Shown here: positions 6,859 to 15,159 of the stretch, one piece after another
Numbering within the stretch: the stretch's first letter is position 1
Layout of the letters: each line of letters begins with the position of its first letter
NCBI GenBank assembly: GCA_001513395.1
Contig: LFTP01000361.1
Location: 1-17,529 of the forward strand
Direction of reading: 5' to 3'
DNA from: Clostridia bacterium DTU080
Lineage (GTDB): Bacteria; Bacillota; Limnochordia; DTU080
DNA: 17,529 nucleotides
Program-made: the position numbers and the translations under genes
Notes under the pieces: model-generated
Told to the model about the DNA's origin: nothing
Database searches by the model: none
What the model saw: only the letters and a program-made list of their open reading frames with translations

Positions 6859-8066
6859 GTCAGCAAACCGACAATGACGGCCACGATCGTAGTGACCACC
6901 GTGGCCCAAAAGGCCGCTCTGCGATCCATGGCGATCAAGGGGAAGAGGGCGTCTCCGTCTTGGGAAATCGAGTTGGCCAACATGGCGGCAAAGGGAAACA
7001 CCCCTTTAAGGTATAAGGACACGAAGATGACCTGCGGCCCGCATCCCGGAATGGCACCGACAAGCGTTCCCAATAAGACGGCCGCCAAGCCCGTCGAGGT
7101 CATGGCATCCAACAAGACTTGCTCTCCGCCCGTGACGAGCACGGCCAGTTCGTAGGCCACATAGGCAGCAAACACCCAGGCGCCCACAAAAGCGGTCTCC
7201 TGTGCGTTGTGTATGAAGGTCTCTTCCAACGAAAACAGCTTGTGTTCGGCATCTTCGTGGCTTTGTGCCTGAAGAAATCTCCTGGAAAGAATCGTATACA
7301 GTATCGTCACCACAGTACCCACAACGCCGATTATGATCCCCAGGTTGGGGATTCCGGGAAGTCGGTTGATATCCACCTGCATAAGGTCCAAGACGCCCAG
7401 CACAAGGCCGACGGCTATAAATCCCCAAAAGACGAAATAGGCGTTGTGGGTGATCCTATAGCCCAATGAGCCAGGGTCCAACGGCGTTGCATGGTGAAGA
7501 GCCAGGTCGATCTCGTCGCCTTCCTCGTGTCCCACGTGCCTCAATTGTCTGGAACGACATGAGACGGGATTATCACAGTACAACTCGTCCAGAGCCGCTT
7601 CAACTTCTTTGTGTTCCTCCTTCAGATCGGCCGCTTCCTTGACGGCCCTTCTTTTTTTCACAAAATCTCCGATCTTGAGGTAGTCAACGAGATAGCCCGC
7701 GGCAACACCTGCAAGAAAACAGTAAAAAGTGATGAGCAAAAACAGCCTAGGGGCCTGAGTCAGGATAACGAAGGCGGCATCCCCCGCGGTGGCCACCAAA
7801 GTGGCCACCACGGTGCCGAAAGTGACGGTATCTTTGATGTACAAAGTCACCAGGAGGATGGAACCTCCGCATCCGGGAATGATTCCGAGTAGTGCACCGA
7901 TCAACGGCTGGTACCTCTTTGACCTTTCAATGGCCTCTACAAACGCCCCGCTCTGGAGGTAATCGATGTATCCAAACAATAGGAGAACGGCGCCGACGAA
8001 GACAGTGACCTCAATAAATGATGCTTCAGCGCTTTCAAGGAGTATCGTCAGGAGGTTGTCGATCAT
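6825..8066 (-). CDS. 10-TM putative heavy-metal exporter (ArsP_2 / putative manganese transporter type)
   Basis: The protein has 413 residues in two homologous hydrophobic halves. Each half carries the signature GxIPGCG: GIIPGCGGS at 61-69 and GAIPGCGPQ at 337-345. Each is followed by a similar TLYIK/SLYLK segment and an acidic GDA motif. This is the hallmark of the 10-TM exporter family described in databases as arsenic efflux or putative manganese transport proteins (Pfam ArsP_2). A soluble central loop at about 138-200 contains CDNPVSC (164-170) and His177, His180, His191 and His192, a possible metal-sensing or -binding stretch. The ATG at 8066 has AGAGGTG five bases upstream. It lies 98 bases after the glycosidase-like gene, so it may be the last gene of that operon or have its own promoter. 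The metal specificity is not determined. Confidence 0.88.
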   Translation of the reverse strand: MIDNLLTILLESAEASFIEVTVFVGAVLLLFGYIDYLQSGAFVEAIERSKRYQPLIGALLGIIPGCGGSILLVTLYIKDTVTFGTVVATLVATAGDAAFVILTQAPRLFLLITFYCFLAGVAAGYLVDYLKIGDFVKKRRAVKEAADLKEEHKEVEAALDELYCDNPVSCRSRQLRHVGHEEGDEIDLALHHATPLDPGSLGYRITHNAYFVFWGFIAVGLVLGVLDLMQVDINRLPGIPNLGIIIGVVGTVVTILYTILSRRFLQAQSHEDAEHKLFSLEETFIHNAQETAFVGAWVFAAYVAYELAVLVTGGEQVLLDAMTSTGLAAVLLGTLVGAIPGCGPQVIFVSLYLKGVFPFAAMLANSISQDGDALFPLIAMDRRAAFWATVVTTIVAVIVGLLTYFIEAGLGLV

Positions 8067-8091
8067 GTTGCCACCTCTACGTCCAATCCCG

Positions 8092-8105
8092 GCCTCTGCA
8101 GAGGC
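8092..8105. repeat. 14-bp perfect palindrome in the leader of the exporter gene
   Basis: GCCTCTGCAGAGGC is a perfect palindrome 26 bases upstream of the exporter ATG. It could be a protein operator or a short hairpin (five-base-pair stem, TGCA loop). On the plus strand it is followed by TCATTTTTC, a weak terminator shape. On the minus strand it is preceded by a long purine-rich stretch (about 8108-8150). The role is unknown. Confidence 0.4.
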
Positions 8106-8164
8106 TCATTTTTCTTCGTTCTGTTCTTCTTTTCTTCGATACCTCTTCCAATACCTACCGGAGA

Positions 8165-11005
8165 CTAGTAGCAACGCGGCAGCTCATGCTGCAAAGGGCC
8201 TATCAACGGACCGAAATAAGCGTATTTCGAATCCAACTCATAGAGAAGATCCATCACCAGACGCTGCAGCTTCCGTTCGTCAGCCGCCCCTATAAACAGC
8301 GTTCGGCCGTCATCACGAAGCTCAACGATGCCGTCGGCACCCTGAAGGTCCCTGACCAGAACCACCCTCGGGCGATTAGCGCCCGGTTCCCGAGCTTCAC
8401 GCTTGTGGCGGTCGAAAAAGTCCGTGTTGAACAGCATAAGATGCCAAGAGTCGTCGGCCTCCCGACAGAAGATCTGCGGCATCCACCACATCTTGGTCCC
8501 CAAAGACATGCCTCCGGCAGCCAAGACTCCCGAACAGTCTCGGCGCCAAGCTCCGATGTAGTCCGTGAAATACTTCTGTATCCGATATGCCGCATAGAGC
8601 TCTTCTTCAGTCGGATCGTCAGCCACCAGAACCACTGCCTGTGATGCCAAATCGGAGGTAATGAAATCAAAGGCAAGCAACTCATCGCGGCTTAGGCGAT
8701 AGACCTCGGATGCATAGTGAACGCGCAAGATATCACCGTCGGACACCTGACAGGAGAACTCAGAAAGACCGTCTTTTGTCCGCGCTTCGACGGCCGAGCC
8801 GTTCAGTTCCACCCGCTGCAGCGAGTAACCGACAGGGGACTCAACCACAAATGTCAGAGTCTGTGGAGACCGGAGCTCAAACACGGCTTCGGTTGTGATG
8901 GAAGACAAGTTGTCGATTTGACTCACCGCGGCGGTGATCTCATTCTCGACCGGACGAACGCCAAGCACCGTCCGAGCGACGAACGGACGGCGCGAAGCTA
9001 CAGCCACATCCAGACCGGTGGTGCGTGCCTGTATCCTATTGCGAAGTCCCTGACCGTCGAAGTGAGTGAACAGGTAATCAAGATCGCCCAAGTATCGGTT
9101 ATCGACGGACAGACGCCCCTCAAAAGCCTGCAGCGTGGCGTTGCCAGCCGTCACATAGCTTCGGCCCCCGCGTCCGTAGCGGCTGAGCCAGAAACCCTCA
9201 GGCGCGCCCATGACGGCCGGTACCGGCTGCCATCCCGCCTGGACCAATTCCGCCAGCATGGGCAATACCCGGCCAAGCTGCGGTACCCCTCGCATATAGG
9301 AAGCGGCGGGTATGCCACCCAGCTCAAGGCTCTTGAGAATCATGTAATCCACAACACCGAGGAAGGCTTCCTGAACTTCGGCCGGTCCGCGATCGGTGTC
9401 GAGAAGCTCCTCAAAATCCCAGCCTTCCCACCAGACGAGCGTCTTGTGCCCAAGCCGTGCTCTCAGATGCTCAGGTGTCGTGCCGTGTATACCCCACGGC
9501 GGAGCTTCAAACATGGCCGCGTCGGAGCGGAAGACAGTCATGTAGACCCCTTTGGCCGAAGGGTTGCTGACCACGGCCATGGGCCGGCCGTCTTTGGTCA
9601 GTGTTCGGGCATAGTCCATCAACAGGGCAATGGCCACGCCTTCTTCCACAAAGACGCCTTGTTCGTCAAAGGCACGCCCGGGTGCTTCCATGACTCCCTT
9701 GGTATTATGGGCATAGACACGCACTCCGCCGTTGGCAACGTCAAAGGCAAACCCCTGCATGTTGACTTCTTCGACTACACGTCTCATGTCTGCCCTGAAC
9801 TGTTCGGCATACTCATTGCCGAAAGGAAAGACTCGGCGCTCGTTGTCATGGCCCGTGACCCAAGGGTCATTCTTGGCGATGGTGACACCCGATTCACGCA
9901 GCATAGCCTCGGAAAACCGCTCCTGCGCCAACTGATACTCGACCCAAATGCCGGAAGGAACATAAAACAGCATCGCCACATCACAGTTTACACCGCGCAA
10001 AAACTGATTCCGGCGCCATTCGTGGAACTCATCATAATCAAGTCCACGGGTGCTGCCAAACGGTCTGGCGGGCGTGTAGTCCCAAAACTCCCGGTGCCCG
10101 TAAATATCTCCCGTTCGGCGGAAAGGAGCATAGGCCCACTCCCATCCGGAAAAGCTTCTGCGGCACATCTCGGGATCATTTGCATTCCACGCTCTGTACT
10201 GCGCCCCTGACATAGAGACGCGCGTATCGACACCCGGCCAAGGTCTGAAGGCCTTGGCGAACTCATCGGTGTAGCGCTGCAAGAGCCCGAGATGACCCCA
10301 CCGTGCGTCAAAGCCAATGAGAACAAACTCCACTCGCTCACTCGTTCCCGGATCGACGACGATCCGCGTGGCATACTCGAACTCCGCTCGGCGTCCGTCA
10401 TCGGAGACAACGCTTGAGCGCAGATAGGACAAAAGCTGCATGGGCTCAATCCCCACGCCGATGCCTGTATTCGAGGTGTACAAGGCCGCCGCAGGAAAGA
10501 CTCCGGGAAGGATATCGAGAGTATGGGAAAGACCAGCGGCCCCGGTGAGTGTATTCAGTCCGTCCCAAAAACTCCACTCACCGATCAATCCCAGATCCAT
10601 GCTCACCCCGGTTTCAAGCCATCTTTGCTCTGTACCCCGGTTTTCAAACTCCAAGATAACGGACACATGCGCTCGGCGCGCCGCTACGGAGGCTCTCACT
10701 TCCAACTCCTGAAGCAAAGCCCACTCGATAATCAGCATACCGTCTTGCTCACGACGGGCGCCCTCCGAGAAGCTAAGCTCAAACTCCTGATGGTTTTTGC
10801 CGTCACGCACGATGAGCCTGCCCGCCGCTTCACTAAAACCCGGTTGCGGATTGATCAACCTGAAGCTGTCTTCTTGCAGCTCGATGGCTAAGTCTTGGGT
10901 GCTCAAGACCTGGCCCAGGCACACCGGAGCGCCCACAATGATCATCACTGTAAAAAGAAGCATCGGTGCGACCAGCGCTGATAATCTTTTGCGAAGCACT
11001 GCCAT
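8165..11005 (-). CDS. Large exported glycoside-hydrolase-like protein of unrecognised family
   Basis: The product has 946 residues with a Sec signal peptide (about 1-31, no lipobox). Residues about 35-260 look like a beta-sandwich. Residues about 260-600 have TIM-barrel features with acidic residues at strand ends: QGFAFDVANGG (Asp422), AAMFEAPPWG (Glu500), LVWWEGWDFEELL (Glu527, Asp530). Residues about 600-770 are again beta-rich. Residues about 785-935 resemble the small alpha/beta domain found beside GH20 and GH67 catalytic domains, with ADDPTEEELYAAYRIQKYF and a closing DGRTLFIGAADE. The layout suggests a polysaccharide-active enzyme, but I cannot assign a family or activity. The ATG at 11005 directly follows GAGGAGGAG; GTG two codons on has better spacing. 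Further upstream the frame is open but overlaps the preceding gene. The gap to the carbohydrate-binding gene is 31 bases. Confidence 0.85.
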   Translation of the reverse strand: MAVLRKRLSALVAPMLLFTVMIIVGAPVCLGQVLSTQDLAIELQEDSFRLINPQPGFSEAAGRLIVRDGKNHQEFELSFSEGARREQDGMLIIEWALLQELEVRASVAARRAHVSVILEFENRGTEQRWLETGVSMDLGLIGEWSFWDGLNTLTGAAGLSHTLDILPGVFPAAALYTSNTGIGVGIEPMQLLSYLRSSVVSDDGRRAEFEYATRIVVDPGTSERVEFVLIGFDARWGHLGLLQRYTDEFAKAFRPWPGVDTRVSMSGAQYRAWNANDPEMCRRSFSGWEWAYAPFRRTGDIYGHREFWDYTPARPFGSTRGLDYDEFHEWRRNQFLRGVNCDVAMLFYVPSGIWVEYQLAQERFSEAMLRESGVTIAKNDPWVTGHDNERRVFPFGNEYAEQFRADMRRVVEEVNMQGFAFDVANGGVRVYAHNTKGVMEAPGRAFDEQGVFVEEGVAIALLMDYARTLTKDGRPMAVVSNPSAKGVYMTVFRSDAAMFEAPPWGIHGTTPEHLRARLGHKTLVWWEGWDFEELLDTDRGPAEVQEAFLGVVDYMILKSLELGGIPAASYMRGVPQLGRVLPMLAELVQAGWQPVPAVMGAPEGFWLSRYGRGGRSYVTAGNATLQAFEGRLSVDNRYLGDLDYLFTHFDGQGLRNRIQARTTGLDVAVASRRPFVARTVLGVRPVENEITAAVSQIDNLSSITTEAVFELRSPQTLTFVVESPVGYSLQRVELNGSAVEARTKDGLSEFSCQVSDGDILRVHYASEVYRLSRDELLAFDFITSDLASQAVVLVADDPTEEELYAAYRIQKYFTDYIGAWRRDCSGVLAAGGMSLGTKMWWMPQIFCREADDSWHLMLFNTDFFDRHKREAREPGANRPRVVLVRDLQGADGIVELRDDGRTLFIGAADERKLQRLVMDLLYELDSKYAYFGPLIGPLQHELPRCY

Positions 11006-11036
11006 CTCCTCCTCGATCAACTTGTTGGCGCCCGTC

Positions 11037-11903
11037 TCAGCTGTCTTGCGGATGACGCAGTCTTGTGACCTGACCGTCACCGTCGGTGACCACGATCTCG
11101 CAGTACTCCAAATCCGCCGGGATCCGAAGCGTACTGCTCCAGTTCGTCCGGCCTTCCAAGGCTTTGGAGTCGTGGATGGTATTGCCGATATCATCCAGTA
11201 TCTCTACCCGGTGGATGCTCTCCCCGGACACATTGACGGATAATGTGACCCACGGTGGGCCAAAGTAGGCCCGATCGAAGCGGACCTCACCCGGCGTGGA
11301 GCCGAAATACAGGCCCAATCTGACATTGACCAGATTGACATCGGGGGAGTTTTCGAAATACAGCCGCTGACGCTGCCACTCCGGCCCCAACAGACCGCGA
11401 AGAAGCTCGGCCTTAACAAAGACCGGGTACAACGGATTATCAGCGGCGCTCGACAAATAGAGCCGTCTGTCGTTGTACACCTGTCTGCGCTGACCGGAGC
11501 GATTATCATATCCGATGGCATACATCAAGACTCTTCCTCGCTCCAGCTTCACCCAGGCGCTCAAAAGGAGGCTCTCACCCGGCTTAACGGCTATGGAATC
11601 CTGACCCCAATACCCTGACATTTCACCGTTGAGAGCTTCTACGACTACGCTTTTTTCACCGCTGAACGCCGCATCACTCCAGTGACCGCTCAAAAGGTCA
11701 GCACGACCCGTAGTGAATCGCCAATTCAGTGGTCCGCTGACTCCCTGTTCGAAATCGGAGTTGGTCAAGTAGTTGGTGGTGCCCAATCGGGGCTCTGAGG
11801 TCACGTCAATCTGTACGGCCCACACCGCGCCGGACAGACAGACAATAACCATCAGCCCCATGATCCATGTCCAGACCCTCGAGCCCGCTATGTAGCTTTG
11901 CAC
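11037..11903 (-). CDS. Exported carbohydrate-binding protein without a catalytic domain
   Basis: The product has 288 residues. A signal peptide spans about 1-29, ending SGAVWA. Residues about 44-215 form a CBM4/9-like jelly roll: NYLTNSDFEQG at the start, AFSGEKSVVVE, then LLLSAWVKLERGR, and a closing RFDRAYFG. Residues about 218-288 look like a small Ig/FN3-like beta domain (RVEILDDIGNTI, EIVVTDGDGQV). No enzyme motif is present, so it probably binds polysaccharide outside the cell. The LSAWVKL segment recurs exactly in the beta-helix protein at 1991-3880. The start is GTG at 11903, with AGGGGTGA about seven bases upstream; an ATG at 11910 is out of frame. It lies between the toroid and glycosidase-like genes in the operon. 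Confidence 0.85.
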   Translation of the reverse strand: MQSYIAGSRVWTWIMGLMVIVCLSGAVWAVQIDVTSEPRLGTTNYLTNSDFEQGVSGPLNWRFTTGRADLLSGHWSDAAFSGEKSVVVEALNGEMSGYWGQDSIAVKPGESLLLSAWVKLERGRVLMYAIGYDNRSGQRRQVYNDRRLYLSSAADNPLYPVFVKAELLRGLLGPEWQRQRLYFENSPDVNLVNVRLGLYFGSTPGEVRFDRAYFGPPWVTLSVNVSGESIHRVEILDDIGNTIHDSKALEGRTNWSSTLRIPADLEYCEIVVTDGDGQVTRLRHPQDS

Positions 11904-11966
11904 ACCTCATCACCCCTGCTCAGTTCTCAAAAGGCACGATATGGACAAGCCTTGCCAGCTAACCGA

Positions 11967-11998
11967 CGGAGGTGCCGCCAAGACATACGGCACCTCCG
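11967..11998 (-). promoter_or_regulatory. Strong intergenic hairpin holding a Shine-Dalgarno sequence
   Basis: CGGAGGTGCCG (11967-11977) and CGGCACCTCCG (11988-11998) form a perfect 11-bp inverted repeat with a 10-base loop. It sits between the stop of the toroid gene and the start of the carbohydrate-binding gene. No T tract follows on the minus strand, so it is not a standard intrinsic terminator. In the RNA, GGAGGTG lies in the 5' stem and an ATG lies in the loop, opening a 19-codon frame to 11927. It may be an mRNA processing or stability element, or a translational switch. Confidence 0.6.
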
Positions 11999-12021
11999 CA
12001 AATCAAGCAACACGAAGCGAC

Positions 12022-13986
12022 TTATTCAGCAGTGATTTTGATATCGTCAACGTAGAGTGTCGCCACCGCATCCACGTATACGTAGAACTCGACGTATCTG
12101 ATATCCGGAATCGGCAGTCGGGACGCATCGCCTCCATGGTAGTAGTCGTTAAAGACTTGCATCAGTTCGCCGTCCAGATAAACCGCCAGCTCCGTATCCT
12201 CTTTGCCGGCCGGTTTGTACTCGATGTCCAGTTGATACCACACATTGGGAGCTATGGTGCTGATCCGATCGCCGTAGCCTTTTTCCGTCGCCCGATGCGA
12301 TATGAAACTGACTCCGTCTCTCTTGGCGATCATCAGGGCAAAGGCGCGGTCCGAGGCACTTGATCCCGAACCGAAACGCAGGTTAAATGCGCCGCCGGAG
12401 CCGAAGTCAGATACCATGAACTTCAGGCTGACCCGGGTCTTTTCAGCTCCCGGTTCCGTCTTGAAGCTTTTTGAGACGCTGGAACCGCTGCCTTTGACTG
12501 TCTTTTGCAGCTGTAGGACTTTGTTCTCAGGATCATGCGGGTCGGTCACGATCTTTGCCGTCCCCGGTCCTTTTGTTATCCACGAAACCATGGCCTCATC
12601 AGCGTCTTCAAAATCGTCATCCAAACCCACGGGCGTCTGTACACGCTCGTGCGGCTCCATGTTGACTATGACATCCCAGAACTCCTCGGCATACTGGCTC
12701 ATTTTCGGTCGGGAAAGACCGAGCAGTTGATAAAAATAGTTGATCGTGGCATGGGCGCCGGCCATCGTACCGTTCATGTCGGCCTCCGCCCACCCCAGTG
12801 ACACGACCGCTCCCTGCGAAGTTCGGGAACTGCCGTTTTCATGATACGAGAAGGCTTTGTCGGGTTGCTTGAACCTGAGCAGACTCTCTTTGGCCCATGT
12901 GATGAAAAGCGGCATGTTTTCGCGTAACAAAGCCTCGATCTCGGGATCATATCCCACTGCGCCTCTTATGATCGCCGTGGTGATCAGATCCACCGGATTC
13001 CTGATATGAACGATGGCGGTGGGTGTATGGTTCTTTATGGCATAGATCGTGCTTTCCACCATCTTTTTGGCCCGAGGATAGGGCCGGTCTACGTAATAGC
13101 CCGATAACTTCATGGCCGCCGAAACCTCTTCGAGGGTTCGGCCTTTGCCCCACAGCCCAGTGTCCGGATTTTGAATTTCCTCGATAAACTCATAGACCAC
13201 ATCGACCAAGCCGACTTGGATGATCTCCGTGCGCGCCGATGACACATTGTGCCCGGCGTTCCACGGCCTGTTTTCCCAGTCAAAGCTCTCCATCCAGCGG
13301 CGCAGGGCTTCGGCGGAAGTCAGATACTCGGGCAGGGTCGGTATGTTCACCGTCCTTGATACGTCGGCGGCCCCACCGATGCCGATTCCCGTCTGTCCGC
13401 CCAAGAGCAAGGAACCGTAGAGGTTGAAAGAGTCCGTCTGACCCACCTGTCTTTCTTTGCTGTAGGGCAAAGGATACAAAGGCTCCGCATTGAGATCCCG
13501 CAGACGCCCCACGGCCTGAGACAGATTTCTCGACCTTTTAGAGTTACTTACGTTCGATCCGAACTGAGGGTCGTAGAAATAACCCGTCACCGGATCTTGT
13601 CTGCTCTGGAAGAAGGTGATGAAACGCTGCCGGATATCTTCAGGCATCGAATCGAAGATGCCCATGGATTTGAGGAAACTAAGGGCTTGGCTGGTGGATT
13701 CTATGTCCGCCGCAAACCCCTCTCTGCCGATGGCACTGCGCGCGTAGTAAAAGCCTCCTGTTTCAGGATCGTACATGCTGGCAACCCACATGAGAACGTC
13801 CTTGTCGAAGATGCTGTTGAGTTCCTGCAAGGCTTCGTGGGCTTCCGGAGTGATGAGGAAGTAGCGATCCCTGAACATGCCCATGCTTCTGATCCAATCC
13901 AAATCAGCCGCCCAGACAGCGCCGGAAAAACTGATCATGATCAGAGCTATCAAGAAGACGAGTCCTACAATGAACGATTTTTCCAT
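12022..13986 (-). CDS. Exported alpha/alpha-toroid protein with C-terminal concanavalin-like domain
   Basis: The product has 654 residues with a clear signal peptide (about 1-27, ending SGAVWA like the next gene). Residues about 45-445 look like an alpha/alpha toroid of the terpene-cyclase or polysaccharide-lyase kind. It carries repeated turn motifs DPETGGFYY (73-81), DPVTGYFYD (131-139) and NPDTGLWGKG (273-282), and a conserved-looking PWNAGHNVSSAR (241-252). Residues about 455-654 form a concanavalin/LamG-like jelly roll that opens with DDDFEDADE and closes with LYVDDIKI. The neighbours make a role in polysaccharide breakdown or binding likely, but no catalytic family is recognisable. The ATG at 13986 is chosen because GGGAGG lies eight bases upstream; the frame extends ten codons further to an ATG at 14016 that overlaps the preceding gene. 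It follows the acetylesterase gene by 26 bases. Confidence 0.85.
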   Translation of the reverse strand: MEKSFIVGLVFLIALIMISFSGAVWAADLDWIRSMGMFRDRYFLITPEAHEALQELNSIFDKDVLMWVASMYDPETGGFYYARSAIGREGFAADIESTSQALSFLKSMGIFDSMPEDIRQRFITFFQSRQDPVTGYFYDPQFGSNVSNSKRSRNLSQAVGRLRDLNAEPLYPLPYSKERQVGQTDSFNLYGSLLLGGQTGIGIGGAADVSRTVNIPTLPEYLTSAEALRRWMESFDWENRPWNAGHNVSSARTEIIQVGLVDVVYEFIEEIQNPDTGLWGKGRTLEEVSAAMKLSGYYVDRPYPRAKKMVESTIYAIKNHTPTAIVHIRNPVDLITTAIIRGAVGYDPEIEALLRENMPLFITWAKESLLRFKQPDKAFSYHENGSSRTSQGAVVSLGWAEADMNGTMAGAHATINYFYQLLGLSRPKMSQYAEEFWDVIVNMEPHERVQTPVGLDDDFEDADEAMVSWITKGPGTAKIVTDPHDPENKVLQLQKTVKGSGSSVSKSFKTEPGAEKTRVSLKFMVSDFGSGGAFNLRFGSGSSASDRAFALMIAKRDGVSFISHRATEKGYGDRISTIAPNVWYQLDIEYKPAGKEDTELAVYLDGELMQVFNDYYHGGDASRLPIPDIRYVEFYVYVDAVATLYVDDIKITAE

Positions 13987-14012
13987 GGCTTTTGCCTCCC
14001 ATGATTCCACGA

Positions 14013-15098
14013 TCAAGATATCGAGCGGATTGACACCGACTGTACCGCTTCTTCAATTTCATTCGCCAGGTTCGATCTGTCTTCTCGCACTGCATAAGAA
14101 CCCTGCGAAGTAATGAAGACGACTTCATACCCGGGTTGCACCCGCACAGAGCGGATTTGCTCAACCATGATGCCGCGTCGGGCCAAGGCGTCCCGGTCAT
14201 ACTCCCCGACGGACAAGCATGCTGAATAACCGCTAAAACCTATCCCGTGGCTGAGTTCATTGGCCGCATACAAGGTCGCCACTCCCGGTGAGAGTCCGTA
14301 GACCACCTCCAACACCCGATCGGCGTAGCGTCCTCCCAGAACCCGCTGACTGAGTGTGTTAAAATGAGGATCTTTCAGATTCGGGCTTCCGTCTTGCAGC
14401 GGCAGCGGAACCAGATCGGCCGAGCTGATCCAGTAGGCTCTTTCTATCTGTGTTCCCACTTGGCGCAACATGGGATTGATATGCGATCCGTGTCCGTCCC
14501 ATCCTCCCACTTCCCCGACGATCAACGGTGCGTCGGGAGCGTCGAGATCGGCCCTCAAATCCTCCGTCAAGCATTTCAGTCGACTCAGGTAATGCGGAGC
14601 CAGAGTCGGGGAGTCATCGGCCTCGCCTTGATGCCATATGAGTCCCGCCAACCGCGCCCCTGGGGTCATCTCCAATGCCGCACGAGCCCGGTTGACGGCC
14701 TGTTGGTACAGATCGAAATCCTTGTCGCCGGAATAACCTTTCTGCCACTGCGATACGCTTGTCCCTCCGCGGGCGTTGGACACAATCCCTATCCTTCGTC
14801 CCGTAACCTCTGCCAGTTTACGGGCAAAAGTGTAACCCGGCCCCAGTCTGGAGAGCGGATCACCCACAATGACCGTGGAGTATCTGTTCACGGGATTGGT
14901 CAGCGGCTCCCAGCCGTACCCCGTAAACAACAGCGCACCTTCTACGACGTCCGTGTCCAGCTCTTCGATCGGAGCCCTCCCGGCCATATTCGACTGACCG
15001 ATAAGCAGAAATATGTCTTGGAGATCCCCCGAAGGCTCTGATGCCTCGACCACCTTTCCCAAGGGCCAAGCATCGGCAAGCCTAAATGACGGAAACAT
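14013..15098 (-). CDS. SASA-type carbohydrate acetylesterase with a beta/gamma-crystallin-like tail
   Basis: The product has 361 residues. The sialate O-acetylesterase (SASA, SGNH-like) domain covers about 27-268. The nucleophile Ser36 is in LLIGQSNMAGR, with the conserved GGTSVSQW (111-118), WHQGEAD (155-161) and the Asp243/His245 pair in KDPHFN. Such enzymes remove O-acetyl groups from sugars in xylan, pectin or similar polymers. Residues about 274-345 look like a beta/gamma-crystallin-type Greek-key domain: ATLYAANE, FSGYSACLSVGEYDRDAL, IRSVRVQPGYEVVF. Its calcium-binding consensus is degenerate. No signal peptide is visible, which is unusual beside exported neighbours; the enzyme may act in the cytoplasm on imported oligosaccharides or leave by another route. 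The ATG at 15098 has GAGGAGG about ten bases upstream. The gene lies 61 bases after the lyase gene. Confidence 0.9.
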   Translation of the reverse strand: MFPSFRLADAWPLGKVVEASEPSGDLQDIFLLIGQSNMAGRAPIEELDTDVVEGALLFTGYGWEPLTNPVNRYSTVIVGDPLSRLGPGYTFARKLAEVTGRRIGIVSNARGGTSVSQWQKGYSGDKDFDLYQQAVNRARAALEMTPGARLAGLIWHQGEADDSPTLAPHYLSRLKCLTEDLRADLDAPDAPLIVGEVGGWDGHGSHINPMLRQVGTQIERAYWISSADLVPLPLQDGSPNLKDPHFNTLSQRVLGGRYADRVLEVVYGLSPGVATLYAANELSHGIGFSGYSACLSVGEYDRDALARRGIMVEQIRSVRVQPGYEVVFITSQGSYAVREDRSNLANEIEEAVQSVSIRSIS

Positions 15099-15159
15099 CC
15101 GCTCGTATCCTCCTCATGCACACGTATTGCTTAGTGTTATTCTTAAGGCCTTTCAGCCC

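Noticed and set aside
8092..8112. Plus-strand intrinsic terminator
   Set aside because: The five-base-pair stem is weak and the nearest plus-strand gene ends more than 1.2 kb upstream, so I list it only as a palindrome.
8717..10210. Long plus-strand open frame of 497 codons
   Set aside because: It lies wholly antisense to the 946-residue glycosidase-like gene, has no recognisable domains and no good ribosome binding site; it is a shadow of the real reading frame.
10910..11005. Lipoprotein signal in the glycosidase-like protein
   Set aside because: A Cys lies near the cleavage region, but the preceding residues (GAPV) do not fit a lipobox.
11006..11194. Longer N-terminus for the glycosidase-like protein
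   Set aside because: It overlaps the CBM gene and would bury a clear signal peptide; the GAGGAGGAG before 11005 supports the shorter form.
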